Source of the DNA: Hyphomicrobiales bacterium
GTDB lineage: Bacteria; Pseudomonadota; Alphaproteobacteria; Rhizobiales; Rhizobiaceae
DNA length: 64,000 nucleotides
Reading direction: 5' to 3'
Assembly: GCA_900470155.1 (NCBI GenBank)
Contig: UBZT01000004.1
Coordinates: 296,583 to 360,582 of the forward strand
The position numbers were made by a program, and so were the translations under genes. The notes under the pieces were generated by a model. That model had not been told where the DNA came from, searched no databases, and saw nothing but the letters and a program-made list of their open reading frames with translations. Positions 24,129-31,919 of this stretch are shown piece by piece; positions within the stretch are counted from its first letter, which is position 1; every line of letters begins with the position of its first letter.

Positions 24129-24734
24129 TCAGAGCTTGGCGATGATCTTGCGGATTTCCGTGTCGCGGGCGCCCAGCATCAACACATTGCGCAAGGCTTC
24201 CCGTGGGTCGTGGGTGCGAAACAGCAGCCCGTTGTCGCGGATCGACCGGTCAACGACCATGGCCTTCTGCTCGGTTTCCGGCTTGATTGCCACGGCAAAA
24301 TACATCCGGGTGTAGCTCTGTCGGATCTGTTCGAAGAATTGCTCGCTGCCGCCGATTTCGGCGAAGAAGTTGGCAATGTAGAAGGCCCATTTCACGTCGG
24401 CATATTGGGCAAAATTGGTGCGTGCCGCCGTGACGTGACAGTAGCCGAGATGCGGGCTGTCATCGAGCGTCTTGTGAAAGATAATTTTCGGAAACTGGAT
24501 CGAGCGATGAAATCCGTTGATCCGGCTATGGGTGGTCTCCGCCGCCGTTTCCAGACGCCGCCCGGTACGCACGGCCACCTCCGCATAGGTGAGGTAGCGC
24601 TTTTCCTCCGAAAGCCAGTCGTCGCGATGGCGCGAGATGCGCCCGGTGCGCAGGAATTCGGTATGCGCGGCCTTCGTCGCAGTCGCACTTTTGTCCGGGA
24701 CTTTCGGGGCCGCGTAATATCGAAGTTTTTGCAT
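24129..24734 (-). CDS. Conserved hypothetical protein (about 201 aa)
   Basis: A basic cytoplasmic protein (MQKLRYYAAPKVPDKSA start) with no signal peptide or membrane segment. Mid-protein motifs include FLRTGRISRHRDDWLSEEKR and a region resembling an alpha/beta core (KWAFYIANFFAEIGGSEQFF). The end is rich in charged helices. An alternative ATG at 24794 would add 20 residues; neither start has a strong Shine-Dalgarno. It is conserved in character with rhizobial proteins of unknown function, but I cannot name the family. Confidence 0.6.
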   Translation of the reverse strand: MQKLRYYAAPKVPDKSATATKAAHTEFLRTGRISRHRDDWLSEEKRYLTYAEVAVRTGRRLETAAETTHSRINGFHRSIQFPKIIFHKTLDDSPHLGYCHVTAARTNFAQYADVKWAFYIANFFAEIGGSEQFFEQIRQSYTRMYFAVAIKPETEQKAMVVDRSIRDNGLLFRTHDPREALRNVLMLGARDTEIRKIIAKL

Positions 24735-24794
24735 GTCGAGGCTCTGACGGTTACTGGCTCGGTACGCCGATCTTACAGCGACATGGTTAATCAT

Positions 24795-25052
24795 GATTTG
24801 CGTCTACTGTGGCCCCTTGAGGTTTCGCGAGGCTTGCCGCAATGCACTTCTTGCTGCGACATGCACAGATTTGTCATTTTGCGCCATCGCAATAGTCACA
24901 GACGTCACTGAAACGACCTATCCCCAAGAAAAGACACATCATTTTTGAGGAGCTGCTTTTGGCGCATTTGCATGGGCATGTCGCAAACATTCCCGGACGT
25001 GTCGTTTCGCAATGCAGCACCCGACGGCTGGCTGTGTTTAGATATCGGCAAG
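24795..25052. other. Intergenic region upstream of the cobalamin riboswitch
   Basis: Together with the riboswitch, this forms a gap of about 550 bases without genes. It is AT-richer than average and must hold the promoter for the riboswitch-gbcAB transcript. I could not pick out a convincing -35/-10 pair. Confidence 0.35.
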
Positions 25053-25235
25053 CTCGAGGTGCTGCCCCGTAGGGAGGGTGGGAAATCGGGAAGCCGGTCA
25101 AAATCCGGCGCTGCCCCCGCAACGGTGGTGGAGATTCGCGTGACGGCAAAAGGCCACTGGGAAGATCCTGGGAAGGCGCCCACGTAGTCTGGCAACAGAC
25201 GTCTCCAGAGCCCGGAAACCAGCCTTGATGCAAGG
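25053..25235 (+). ncRNA. Cobalamin (vitamin B12) riboswitch
   Basis: The conserved core is clear: GAGGTGCTGCCCCG at the 5' side, GGGAAGCCGGTCAAAATCCG, then GCGCTGCCCCCGCAACGGT (the B12 box), CCACTGGGAAGATCCTGGGA, and a closing AGCCCGGAAACCAGCC strand near 25209-25224. Order and spacing match the class that binds adenosylcobalamin. Expression of the downstream Rieske oxygenase should fall when B12 is abundant. Confidence 0.93.
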
Positions 25236-25304
25236 ATATATGAGGTCGCGGTGGGCGGCCGGAGATAGCCGTGATCGCCCGTTTCGGGTCGATTGGTGCT
25301 GCGC

Positions 25305-25336
25305 TCCTGTTCCATCGCCGGTGAAACGAACGAGGA
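25305..25336 (+). promoter_or_regulatory. Shine-Dalgarno-sequestering hairpin between riboswitch and gbcA-like gene
   Basis: TCCTGTTC (25305-25312) can pair with GAACGAGGA (25328-25336) with one bulged base, hiding the ribosome binding site of the oxygenase gene four bases before its ATG. This suggests translational rather than termination control by the riboswitch. Confidence 0.5.
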
Positions 25337-25340
25337 CGAC

Positions 25341-26585
25341 ATGGATCTGCACAGCACCGTATTGCGGCAGTTGAAGAACCGCCGGGAAGGCTTCAGCCTG
25401 GAGCAGCCTTTCTACATCGATCAGGATTATTTCAAGCTCGACATGGAGCAGATCTGGTACCGCGACTGGCTCTTTATCGGCCATGACTGCGAGATCCCGC
25501 GCGCCGGCAACTATTTCACCGCCCAGGTCGGCGACTATCCGATTGTCATGGTCCGCGGCAAGGATCAGGTGATCCGCGCCTTCCACAACACCTGCCGTCA
25601 CCGCGGCCACCGAGTCTGCACCTCGGATCGTGGCGCGTCCGCCAAGCTCGTCTGTCCCTATCACAACTGGACCTATGATCTCGATGGTTCGCTGGTCTTC
25701 GCCCGCCAGATGGGCGAAACTTTCGACAAGAGTGAATTCGGCCTGAAGCCCGTTCATTGCGAAAGCGTCGCCGGCTATATCTTCATCTGCCTGGCCAATG
25801 AGCCGGCCGATTTCGCCCCGGTCCGCGCGTCGATCGAACCCTACATGAAGCCGCATCGGCTTGCCGAAGCCAAGGTCGCCCATCGCAGCACCATCATCGA
25901 GAAGGGCAACTGGAAGCTCGTCTGGGAAAATAACCGCGAATGTTATCACTGCGCCAGCAATCACCCGGAGCTCTGCCGCACCTATCCGGAAGCCCCAACT
26001 GCGACTGGCGTGCAGGGCGCCGGCGATGATCCTGTCATCGCTGAACACTGGGCCCGCTGCGAAGCCGCCGGTCTGCCGAGCACCTTCAATATTGATCCGT
26101 CCGGCCAGTTCCGCACCGCCCGCATGCCGCTAATCCAGGAAGCCGAAAGCTACACGATGTCCGGCAAGCGCGCCGTCAGGCGTCCGCTCTCCGACGATGT
26201 CTCGACCTCGCATATCGGCACCATGCTTCTCTTCCACTATCCCTCGACCTGGAACCACATTCTCGTCGATCACGCGATCTCCTTCCGCGTTACCCCTCTG
26301 TCGGCCGAGGAAACGGCGGTCACCACCACCTGGCTGGTGCACAAGGATGCGGTCGAAGGTGTGGATTACGACCTCAAGGAACTGACCCATGTCTGGGAAA
26401 TGACAAATGACCAGGACCGCTCGATCGTCGAGGAAAATGCCTTTGGCATCCGTTCGCCGGCCTATGAGCCAGGCCCCTATTCGGTCGAGCACGAAGGTGG
26501 CGTCATGCAGTTCGTCGACTGGTACACGACCTTCATGATCAACAGGCTGCAGGGCGACAAGGCCCGCCTGTCTGCGGTGGCCTGA
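25341..26585 (+). CDS. gbcA: Rieske-type oxygenase, glycine-betaine/quaternary-amine demethylase family
   Basis: The alpha-type oxygenase of a two-component Rieske system; relatives (GbcA, stachydrine demethylase) remove a methyl group from glycine betaine or proline betaine as formaldehyde. The 414-residue protein has the Rieske 2Fe-2S ligands CRH (residues 85-87) and CPYH (105-108) and the mononuclear-iron region ENNRECYHCASNHPEL (about residues 200-215). Length fits the family. The reductase partner starts one base after its stop. Expression is under a cobalamin riboswitch, unusual for this enzyme class. Glycine betaine as substrate is inferred from similarity only; carnitine- or stachydrine-type amines are alternatives. 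Confidence 0.82.
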   Translation: MDLHSTVLRQLKNRREGFSLEQPFYIDQDYFKLDMEQIWYRDWLFIGHDCEIPRAGNYFTAQVGDYPIVMVRGKDQVIRAFHNTCRHRGHRVCTSDRGASAKLVCPYHNWTYDLDGSLVFARQMGETFDKSEFGLKPVHCESVAGYIFICLANEPADFAPVRASIEPYMKPHRLAEAKVAHRSTIIEKGNWKLVWENNRECYHCASNHPELCRTYPEAPTATGVQGAGDDPVIAEHWARCEAAGLPSTFNIDPSGQFRTARMPLIQEAESYTMSGKRAVRRPLSDDVSTSHIGTMLLFHYPSTWNHILVDHAISFRVTPLSAEETAVTTTWLVHKDAVEGVDYDLKELTHVWEMTNDQDRSIVEENAFGIRSPAYEPGPYSVEHEGGVMQFVDWYTTFMINRLQGDKARLSAVA

Positions 26586-26586
26586 G

Positions 26587-27672
26587 ATGAATATCGCTGT
26601 CACCCAGTATCGCCATGTCGATGAGATGCGTCCCTGGTCAGACCGGGAGCACATGCTCGAATGCGTTGCCGTCACGCCGGAAGCCCCCGACGTGATGACC
26701 TTCACCTTCCGGCCGAACAAGCCGGGCTTGTGGTTCCGCTACCAGCCCGGCCAGTTCGTCACGCTGGAGATCCCGGCCTCGCCGGAACCGGTGATGCGCA
26801 CCTATACGCTGTCGTCAAGCCCGTCACGGCCGTATACGATCGCGATCACCGTCAAGGCGCAGAAGGACTCGATCGGCACCCGCTGGATGTTCGACAACCT
26901 GAAGCCCGGCATGGCACTGAAGGCGATCGGCCCGCTCGGCGATTTCTCCTATGCCCGCCATCCGGGCAAGAAATACCTGTTCATCTCGGCCGGCTCCGGC
27001 ATCACCCCGATGATGTCGATGAGCCGCGACATGGGCGATCGCTCGCCCGACAGCGATATCGCCTTCCTGCATTGTGCCCGTTCGCCCGACGACATCATCT
27101 TCCGCTGGGAGCTTGAGGCCAAGGCGCGCGACATGCCGCATTTCACGCTCGGCTTCATCATCGAGCAATTGGGTCGCGGCCAGCTCTGGTCGGGATTGAA
27201 AGGCCGCATCGACAAGGCGAAGATCGCGCTTCTGGCCTCTGATTTCCTTGAGCGCACTGTCTTCTGTTGTGGACCGGAGCCGTTCATGGCCACGGTTCGC
27301 GAGGCTTTGTCCGGCGCCGGCTTCGACATGAACCAGTATCACGAAGAGACCTTCCAGCCGGCCAAGCCGCAACTGCCGATCGTCGTCGCCGACCATTCGG
27401 ATGGCGAGCAGCCGACTATGGTGACATTCGCCATGTCCGGCAAGGACGGCCTTTGTGCGCCGGGCCATACCGTTCTGCAGGCGGCCCGTTCGGCCGGCGT
27501 GCGCATCGGAGCCGCCTGCGAATCCGGTCTCTGCGGCACCTGCAAGGTGCTCAAGATTTCCGGCGAGGTCGAGATGGAGCACAATGGCGGCATCCTCGAC
27601 GAGGAAATCGACGAGGGCTACATTCTGGCCTGCTGTTCGCGCCCGAAAGGCGATATCGAAATCGAGGCCTGA
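26587..27672 (+). CDS. gbcB: Rieske oxygenase reductase (FAD/NAD(P)H plus plant-type 2Fe-2S ferredoxin)
   Basis: Delivers electrons from NAD(P)H to the neighbouring oxygenase. The 361-residue protein has an FAD domain with RTYTLSSSPS (about residues 67-76), a nucleotide domain with SAGSGITPMMS and CCGPEPFM, and a C-terminal ferredoxin domain (about 275-361) with Cys ligands in CESGLCGTC and a final CC in ILACCSRP. Domain order matches GbcB and related hybrid reductases. It follows the oxygenase by one base, so both are translated from the riboswitch-controlled message. Confidence 0.85.
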   Translation: MNIAVTQYRHVDEMRPWSDREHMLECVAVTPEAPDVMTFTFRPNKPGLWFRYQPGQFVTLEIPASPEPVMRTYTLSSSPSRPYTIAITVKAQKDSIGTRWMFDNLKPGMALKAIGPLGDFSYARHPGKKYLFISAGSGITPMMSMSRDMGDRSPDSDIAFLHCARSPDDIIFRWELEAKARDMPHFTLGFIIEQLGRGQLWSGLKGRIDKAKIALLASDFLERTVFCCGPEPFMATVREALSGAGFDMNQYHEETFQPAKPQLPIVVADHSDGEQPTMVTFAMSGKDGLCAPGHTVLQAARSAGVRIGAACESGLCGTCKVLKISGEVEMEHNGGILDEEIDEGYILACCSRPKGDIEIEA

Positions 27673-27691
27673 AGGTCGCAGGTCTGTTTTC

Positions 27692-27724
27692 AAAAGGCGT
27701 GCCGCATTGCCGGCACGCCTTTTG
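27692..27724 (+). terminator. Intrinsic terminator of the gbcAB-like operon
   Basis: AAGGCGTGCC-GCATTGCC-GGCACGCCTT hairpin ending in TTTT, 20 bases after the reductase stop. The rest of the gap to the BA14K gene (to 27987) showed no feature. Confidence 0.9.
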
Positions 27725-27987
27725 CGTTTCATCCGGGATTTGCGCCCGGCGCATGGCCTTCGTCATCACCTTGTTACGATGGAACAATTTCCTCTCAGCC
27801 CCGTTAACAGGCAATCGCGGTCGCTTGGTCGCGGCCATCGAAACAGGCGGCGGCATCAGTTTTAGAATAAAACCAATGTTAATGCTGGGTTCAGGATGAA
27901 GCCGTTAATTTTCGTTTCAGGATCAGCAGTCTCAAGGCATGGGCCGGGACACAAAGCTGGTCGCGGAAAACGCAGGGAGAAAGTCGC

Positions 27988-28428
27988 ATGAAGACTGCAT
28001 TCAAACGTATGGCCGGTCTCGTACTGGCTGCCGCCGTCGGCTTTACCGGCATCGTGCCGGCACAGGCCATGAGCCTGCCGCGTGCACCCGTCGAGGCAAG
28101 CTCCGACGTCGCCGAGGTTCAGTACCGTCGTCGTGAATATCGCCGTCACTATAACCGCGATCATTATCACAACGGTCACCGTGGTTACTCGCATCGTCGC
28201 CCGGGCTATCGCTATCACAATGGCGCCTGGTTCCCGCTTGCGGCGTTTGCAGCCGGCGCGATCATTGGCGGTGCTGTGGCCTCGCAGCCGCCGCGCGCCA
28301 GCGCCGGTGGTATCAATCCGAGCCACTACCAGTGGTGCGCCAACCGCTACCGCTCGTATGACAGCCGCAGCAATACGTTCCAGCCCTACAACGGTCCGCG
28401 TCAGCGCTGCCTGTCGCCCTACTATTGA
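27988..28428 (+). CDS. BA14K-family exported protein
   Basis: A 146-residue exported protein of the BA14K family, named from a Brucella lectin-like immunoreactive antigen. A signal peptide (cleavage after VPAQA at about residue 27) precedes a basic Tyr/His/Arg-rich segment and then a Gly/Ala hydrophobic stretch (about residues 85-101). The conserved C-terminal motif is YQWCANRYRSYD...QPYNGPRQRC (about residues 113-141) with two Cys. In Rhizobiales these small proteins are common and often multi-copy; the role in rhizobia is unclear. Confidence 0.9.
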   Translation: MKTAFKRMAGLVLAAAVGFTGIVPAQAMSLPRAPVEASSDVAEVQYRRREYRRHYNRDHYHNGHRGYSHRRPGYRYHNGAWFPLAAFAAGAIIGGAVASQPPRASAGGINPSHYQWCANRYRSYDSRSNTFQPYNGPRQRCLSPYY

Positions 28429-28479
28429 GCCAATACCTCTCTGATCGGCGTGCCCGAACAGCTCGCCCCGTCAGCGCTT

Positions 28480-28513
28480 CAATACCCGGCCTCGTGCCGG
28501 GTATTGTCGTTTT
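28480..28513 (+). terminator. Intrinsic terminator
   Basis: CAATACCCGGC-CTCGT-GCCGGGTATTG hairpin followed by TCGTTTT, 50 bases after the BA14K gene. Confidence 0.8.
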
Positions 28514-28569
28514 GGCCCATGCTGGTCTTGCCACATGCTGGTTTGGGCCAGACGCAGACGCGCATTTAC

Positions 28570-29565
28570 TTAGAGAATGCCCGCCCGCCTGAGCAGATAC
28601 CAGGCAGCGGCGATCGAGATCGCGATGAAGCCGATGGCAAAGATCGTCCCGTCGGCCTCCGCGGCGAACGGCAGGTTGGACGTGTTCATGCCGAAAAAGC
28701 CGGTAACCAAGGAAGGCGGCAGCAGGAACGCGGTCATCAGCGACAGGATGTAGAGGTGTCGATTGGTTTCGGACGACAGTTTCGAATCGATTTCTTCATG
28801 CAGCAGCCGGGCGCGTTCCTGCAGCGCATGAACGTCGTGATCGACGGATTCGAGCCTGGCTGTCAGCCGCTGTGCCACTTCGTCGAAGCCGAAGGGCATG
28901 TCCTCGTCGTCGCTGGCTGCCGCACGCCGCATCAGCGACAGCATGGTGCGCAAATGCCGGTAGAGCCGGACAACCACACGCCGCACCGGCGCCAGCCTGC
29001 GCCGCTCGTCACGCAATTCGCTGTCATAGACGACATCCTCGATCGCGTTCAGCTCCTCGGTCAGTTCGATCACCACAGAGATGATGCCACGCTGGAATTC
29101 GGCCACCAGCGTTTCGAACAGATGCATCGGGCTGCGATATTTCGTGGAATTCTTCTCGACTGCGGCCCGCACCCGGTCGAGCGAGCGGATCGGTTGCAGC
29201 CTGGTGGTGATGATGTACCGTTCCCCCAGGGCAAAGTGCAGCCAGCCGAGATCGCGTGTCTCCTTGTCGAACTCGCGCTGAAAATCCACCAGCGTGCCGA
29301 ACACCATCTGGTCGTCCACCGTCAAGGCGGCGTGCGTGTCGTGTGTGGTCAGCACGGAACGCGCCTGCTCCGTCAGCCATTCGAAACCGTCGAGCAGGGC
29401 GCCGACGCGCGCATCCGCGATGTTCAGATGCAACCAGAGAAATCCGGGACCTTCGGCCAGCATCGCAGGCGTGACCTCGGCTGAAAGCCGTGTTGCCTGG
29501 CCCGAGACCGGATCGATCCGGTAACCCCAGACAAGGCCCGGCAGGGCATGGATTGCATTGAGCAT
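28570..29565 (-). CDS. zntB: CorA-family zinc transporter ZntB
   Basis: A 331-residue homopentameric metal channel/transporter. The large N-terminal cytoplasmic domain (about residues 1-265) is followed by a long helix and two transmembrane spans near the C-terminus, with the signature GFFGMNTSNLPF between them (the GMN motif). The length is very close to ZntB, and the segment after GMN fits ZntB better than CorA. Start at MLNAIHALPG with AAGGA upstream; a longer frame overlapping the phoX terminator was rejected. The direction of transport (zinc uptake or efflux) cannot be stated from sequence. Confidence 0.88.
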   Translation of the reverse strand: MLNAIHALPGLVWGYRIDPVSGQATRLSAEVTPAMLAEGPGFLWLHLNIADARVGALLDGFEWLTEQARSVLTTHDTHAALTVDDQMVFGTLVDFQREFDKETRDLGWLHFALGERYIITTRLQPIRSLDRVRAAVEKNSTKYRSPMHLFETLVAEFQRGIISVVIELTEELNAIEDVVYDSELRDERRRLAPVRRVVVRLYRHLRTMLSLMRRAAASDDEDMPFGFDEVAQRLTARLESVDHDVHALQERARLLHEEIDSKLSSETNRHLYILSLMTAFLLPPSLVTGFFGMNTSNLPFAAEADGTIFAIGFIAISIAAAWYLLRRAGIL

Positions 29566-29622
29566 GGGCGGCTGTCCTTCGAAGCTGTATGCGGCGGCGA
29601 GACCCATGCGGGCGGAGAACGC

Positions 29623-29650
29623 AAAAAGCGCGCCGGTTTGCCGGCGCGCT
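29623..29650 (-). terminator. Intrinsic terminator of phoX
   Basis: AGCGCGCCGG-TTTG-CCGGCGCGCT hairpin followed on the minus strand by TTTTT, 24 bases after the phoX stop. Confidence 0.9.
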
Positions 29651-29673
29651 CCATGATGGTTCATGTCGAGGGC

Positions 29674-31584
29674 TTAGCCAATCCTGGCATTGTCCTCTCG
29701 CTTGACGGCAACGATGGTCGAACGCGGCAGCTTGCCTTCGCCATCCGGGAAGGGCGCGCCCGGATGCTGGATGCCGACAAACATCGTCCGCTTGTCGCCC
29801 GTCCAGGTCATGCCGGTCACTTCGCCGCCTTTCGGGCCGGTGAGGAAGCGTTCGATGCGGCCGGTTGCCGGATCGCCGGCAAGCATCTGGTTGTTCCCCT
29901 GGCCGACGAAATCGCCTTCGTTCGAATCCTCGCCATCCGTCTGGATCCACAGCAGTCCGGTCGAATCGAACATCATGCCGTCCGGCGAGTTGAACATGTT
30001 GCCGGAATTGATGTTCGACGAACCCGCATAGGCATCGCCCTTGTGCACGTCCGGATTGCCGGCCATGACGAACAGGTCCCACTTGAACTTGCCGTCTGCG
30101 TGGTCGTCGTTTTCCGGATACCAGCGTACGATCTGGCCGAACTCGTTGCTTTCGCGCGGGTTGACGGCACTGATTTCCATCACGTCGCCACCAGCATTGG
30201 TGCGCATCTTGCCGTCCTTCAGGACGCCGCGATGGCTGTTGTTGGTCAGCGCGCAATAGGCTTCGATGGCGACCGGATTGACCGCGACCCATTCCGGACG
30301 GTCCATCGTGGTCGCGCCGACCTTGGAGGCGGCCTGGCGGGTAAAGACGGCGATCTCGTCTGCCTTCATGCCGGTGGTCTCCGGCGTCAGCGCCAGCCAT
30401 TCGCCGGTGCCTTCGTCGGAGAATTTCGCAACAAAGAGCGTTCCTTCGTCGAGCAGCTTCGACGTGTCGCCGCCCGGGACATAGATGCCGGCGGAGACGA
30501 ACTTGTAGAGGAACTCGCCACGCTCGTCGTCGCCCATATAGACGACCACACGGCCGTCGCGGGCAATCACCACGGCGGCGTTTTCATGCTTGATGCGGCC
30601 AAGCGCGGTGCGCTTGATCGGGGTCGAGGATGCATCCGTCGGATCGATCTCGACGACATAACCGGCACGGCGCGGTTCGTTCGGATTTTTCGACACGTCG
30701 AAACGCTCGTCGAAGAGTTCGTAGCCGTAACGCGTCTCGGCAACGATGCCGTAACGCTTGTAATCGTCAGGCATTTTGAAGTCGGCGACGGTCGAGCCGA
30801 AGTAACCGTTGAAGTTTTCTTCGCAGGTGAGATACGTGCCCCAGGGCGTCTTGCCGGCGCCGCAGTTGTTGAAGGTCCCGAGACAGTCGACACCGTTCGG
30901 ATCGGCAGCCGTCTTGACGAGGTCCGAGCCGACAGCCGGACCCGAGAGCTTCATCGGCGTGTTGTGATGGATGCGGCGATTGAACGGGCTGTCGACGACG
31001 ATCTGCCAGCCGTCGGAACCTTCAGCCACTTCCATCACGGTCACGCCCTGCATGTTCTGCAGGATCTTCACGTCGTCGAGACTTTTCGGCATGCCCTTTT
31101 CGTTGTTGGGCAGGTTGGTCTCGTTGTTCACATATTCGTGGTTGACGGCAATCACCTGATGGGTGCCGATGACGAAGCTCTCCATGCCGTCGGTATTCTC
31201 GCCGAACACCTTGTCGGAGGCTTCCAGCGAAACGCCGTTGACCGGATCGATATCGGCGACATTGGAAAACAGCGGCTGGCCCCACTTGGCGAGCGGCTTC
31301 CAGCTATAGCCTTCCGGCACATGCACGGTGGCGTCGGTGGCAATGGCGATCGGCTTGAACGGGAAGCGCGATGCGGCTTCCTGGGCCTGTGCGGATGTCG
31401 AGGACATCAGGTTGCCGACCGAGCCCATGGCAACAGCAGCCGAACCCATGGCGAGCACACCGAGAAAGCCGCGGCGCGAGACGGCGCGCTCGACGACGCG
31501 GTCGAAATCGGTCACTGCCGGCGGCGGGTTGTGCAGTTCGTCCCATTCATCCCAGGACAGATGGTTCGTGTTCGTGTCGCTCAT
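29674..31584 (-). CDS. phoX: PhoX-type alkaline phosphatase, Tat-exported
   Basis: A 636-residue periplasmic phosphatase that releases phosphate from organic esters and depends on Ca and Fe in studied members. The twin-arginine signal is SRRGFLGVLAMG at about residues 51-62, with a likely cleavage near STSAQA. The PhoX domain follows, with conserved runs such as AVNHEYVNNE, TYLTCEENFNGYFG and MDRPEWVAVNP. The ATG at 31584 follows GGAGGT. A PHO box lies 57 bases upstream and a terminator closes the unit, so it is a single-gene phosphate-starvation operon. Confidence 0.93.
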   Translation of the reverse strand: MSDTNTNHLSWDEWDELHNPPPAVTDFDRVVERAVSRRGFLGVLAMGSAAVAMGSVGNLMSSTSAQAQEAASRFPFKPIAIATDATVHVPEGYSWKPLAKWGQPLFSNVADIDPVNGVSLEASDKVFGENTDGMESFVIGTHQVIAVNHEYVNNETNLPNNEKGMPKSLDDVKILQNMQGVTVMEVAEGSDGWQIVVDSPFNRRIHHNTPMKLSGPAVGSDLVKTAADPNGVDCLGTFNNCGAGKTPWGTYLTCEENFNGYFGSTVADFKMPDDYKRYGIVAETRYGYELFDERFDVSKNPNEPRRAGYVVEIDPTDASSTPIKRTALGRIKHENAAVVIARDGRVVVYMGDDERGEFLYKFVSAGIYVPGGDTSKLLDEGTLFVAKFSDEGTGEWLALTPETTGMKADEIAVFTRQAASKVGATTMDRPEWVAVNPVAIEAYCALTNNSHRGVLKDGKMRTNAGGDVMEISAVNPRESNEFGQIVRWYPENDDHADGKFKWDLFVMAGNPDVHKGDAYAGSSNINSGNMFNSPDGMMFDSTGLLWIQTDGEDSNEGDFVGQGNNQMLAGDPATGRIERFLTGPKGGEVTGMTWTGDKRTMFVGIQHPGAPFPDGEGKLPRSTIVAVKREDNARIG

Positions 31585-31640
31585 GGTTGACCTCCGAGGT
31601 TGGATTGGAATGGTTCCAGCATTTGGGTTAGTCAGTGGCG

Positions 31641-31658
31641 ATGACAGACATGTGACGA
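31641..31658 (-). promoter_or_regulatory. PHO box (PhoB site) upstream of phoX
   Basis: On the minus strand TCGTCAC-ATGT-CTGTCAT matches the direct-repeat PHO box CTGTCAT-N4-CTGTCAT, with the downstream copy exact. It lies 57-74 bases upstream of the phoX start codon. The remaining gap to 31919 showed nothing else clear. Confidence 0.75.
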
Positions 31659-31919
31659 ATGGGCGACGCGCCGCTACATCGCGCATGCCTGAAACACCGA
31701 TGGCGCAGCGCTTATGCCATGGTTTGCAAGGCCCTAGGCAGCAGATGCGACCACAAATGATGATCGCGAAGAGGCGTGACGGGTGCGGCCTCAAGGTCTG
31801 CGTTCATGCAAATAGTTTGACGTTTACGTAAAAATCAATTAGCCAAAGTGGGAAGCTTCGCACATCCCGGGTGGGGGATGATTGCGGGCAGTTGCACATG
31901 AGATGTGGAGGAGAATGCC

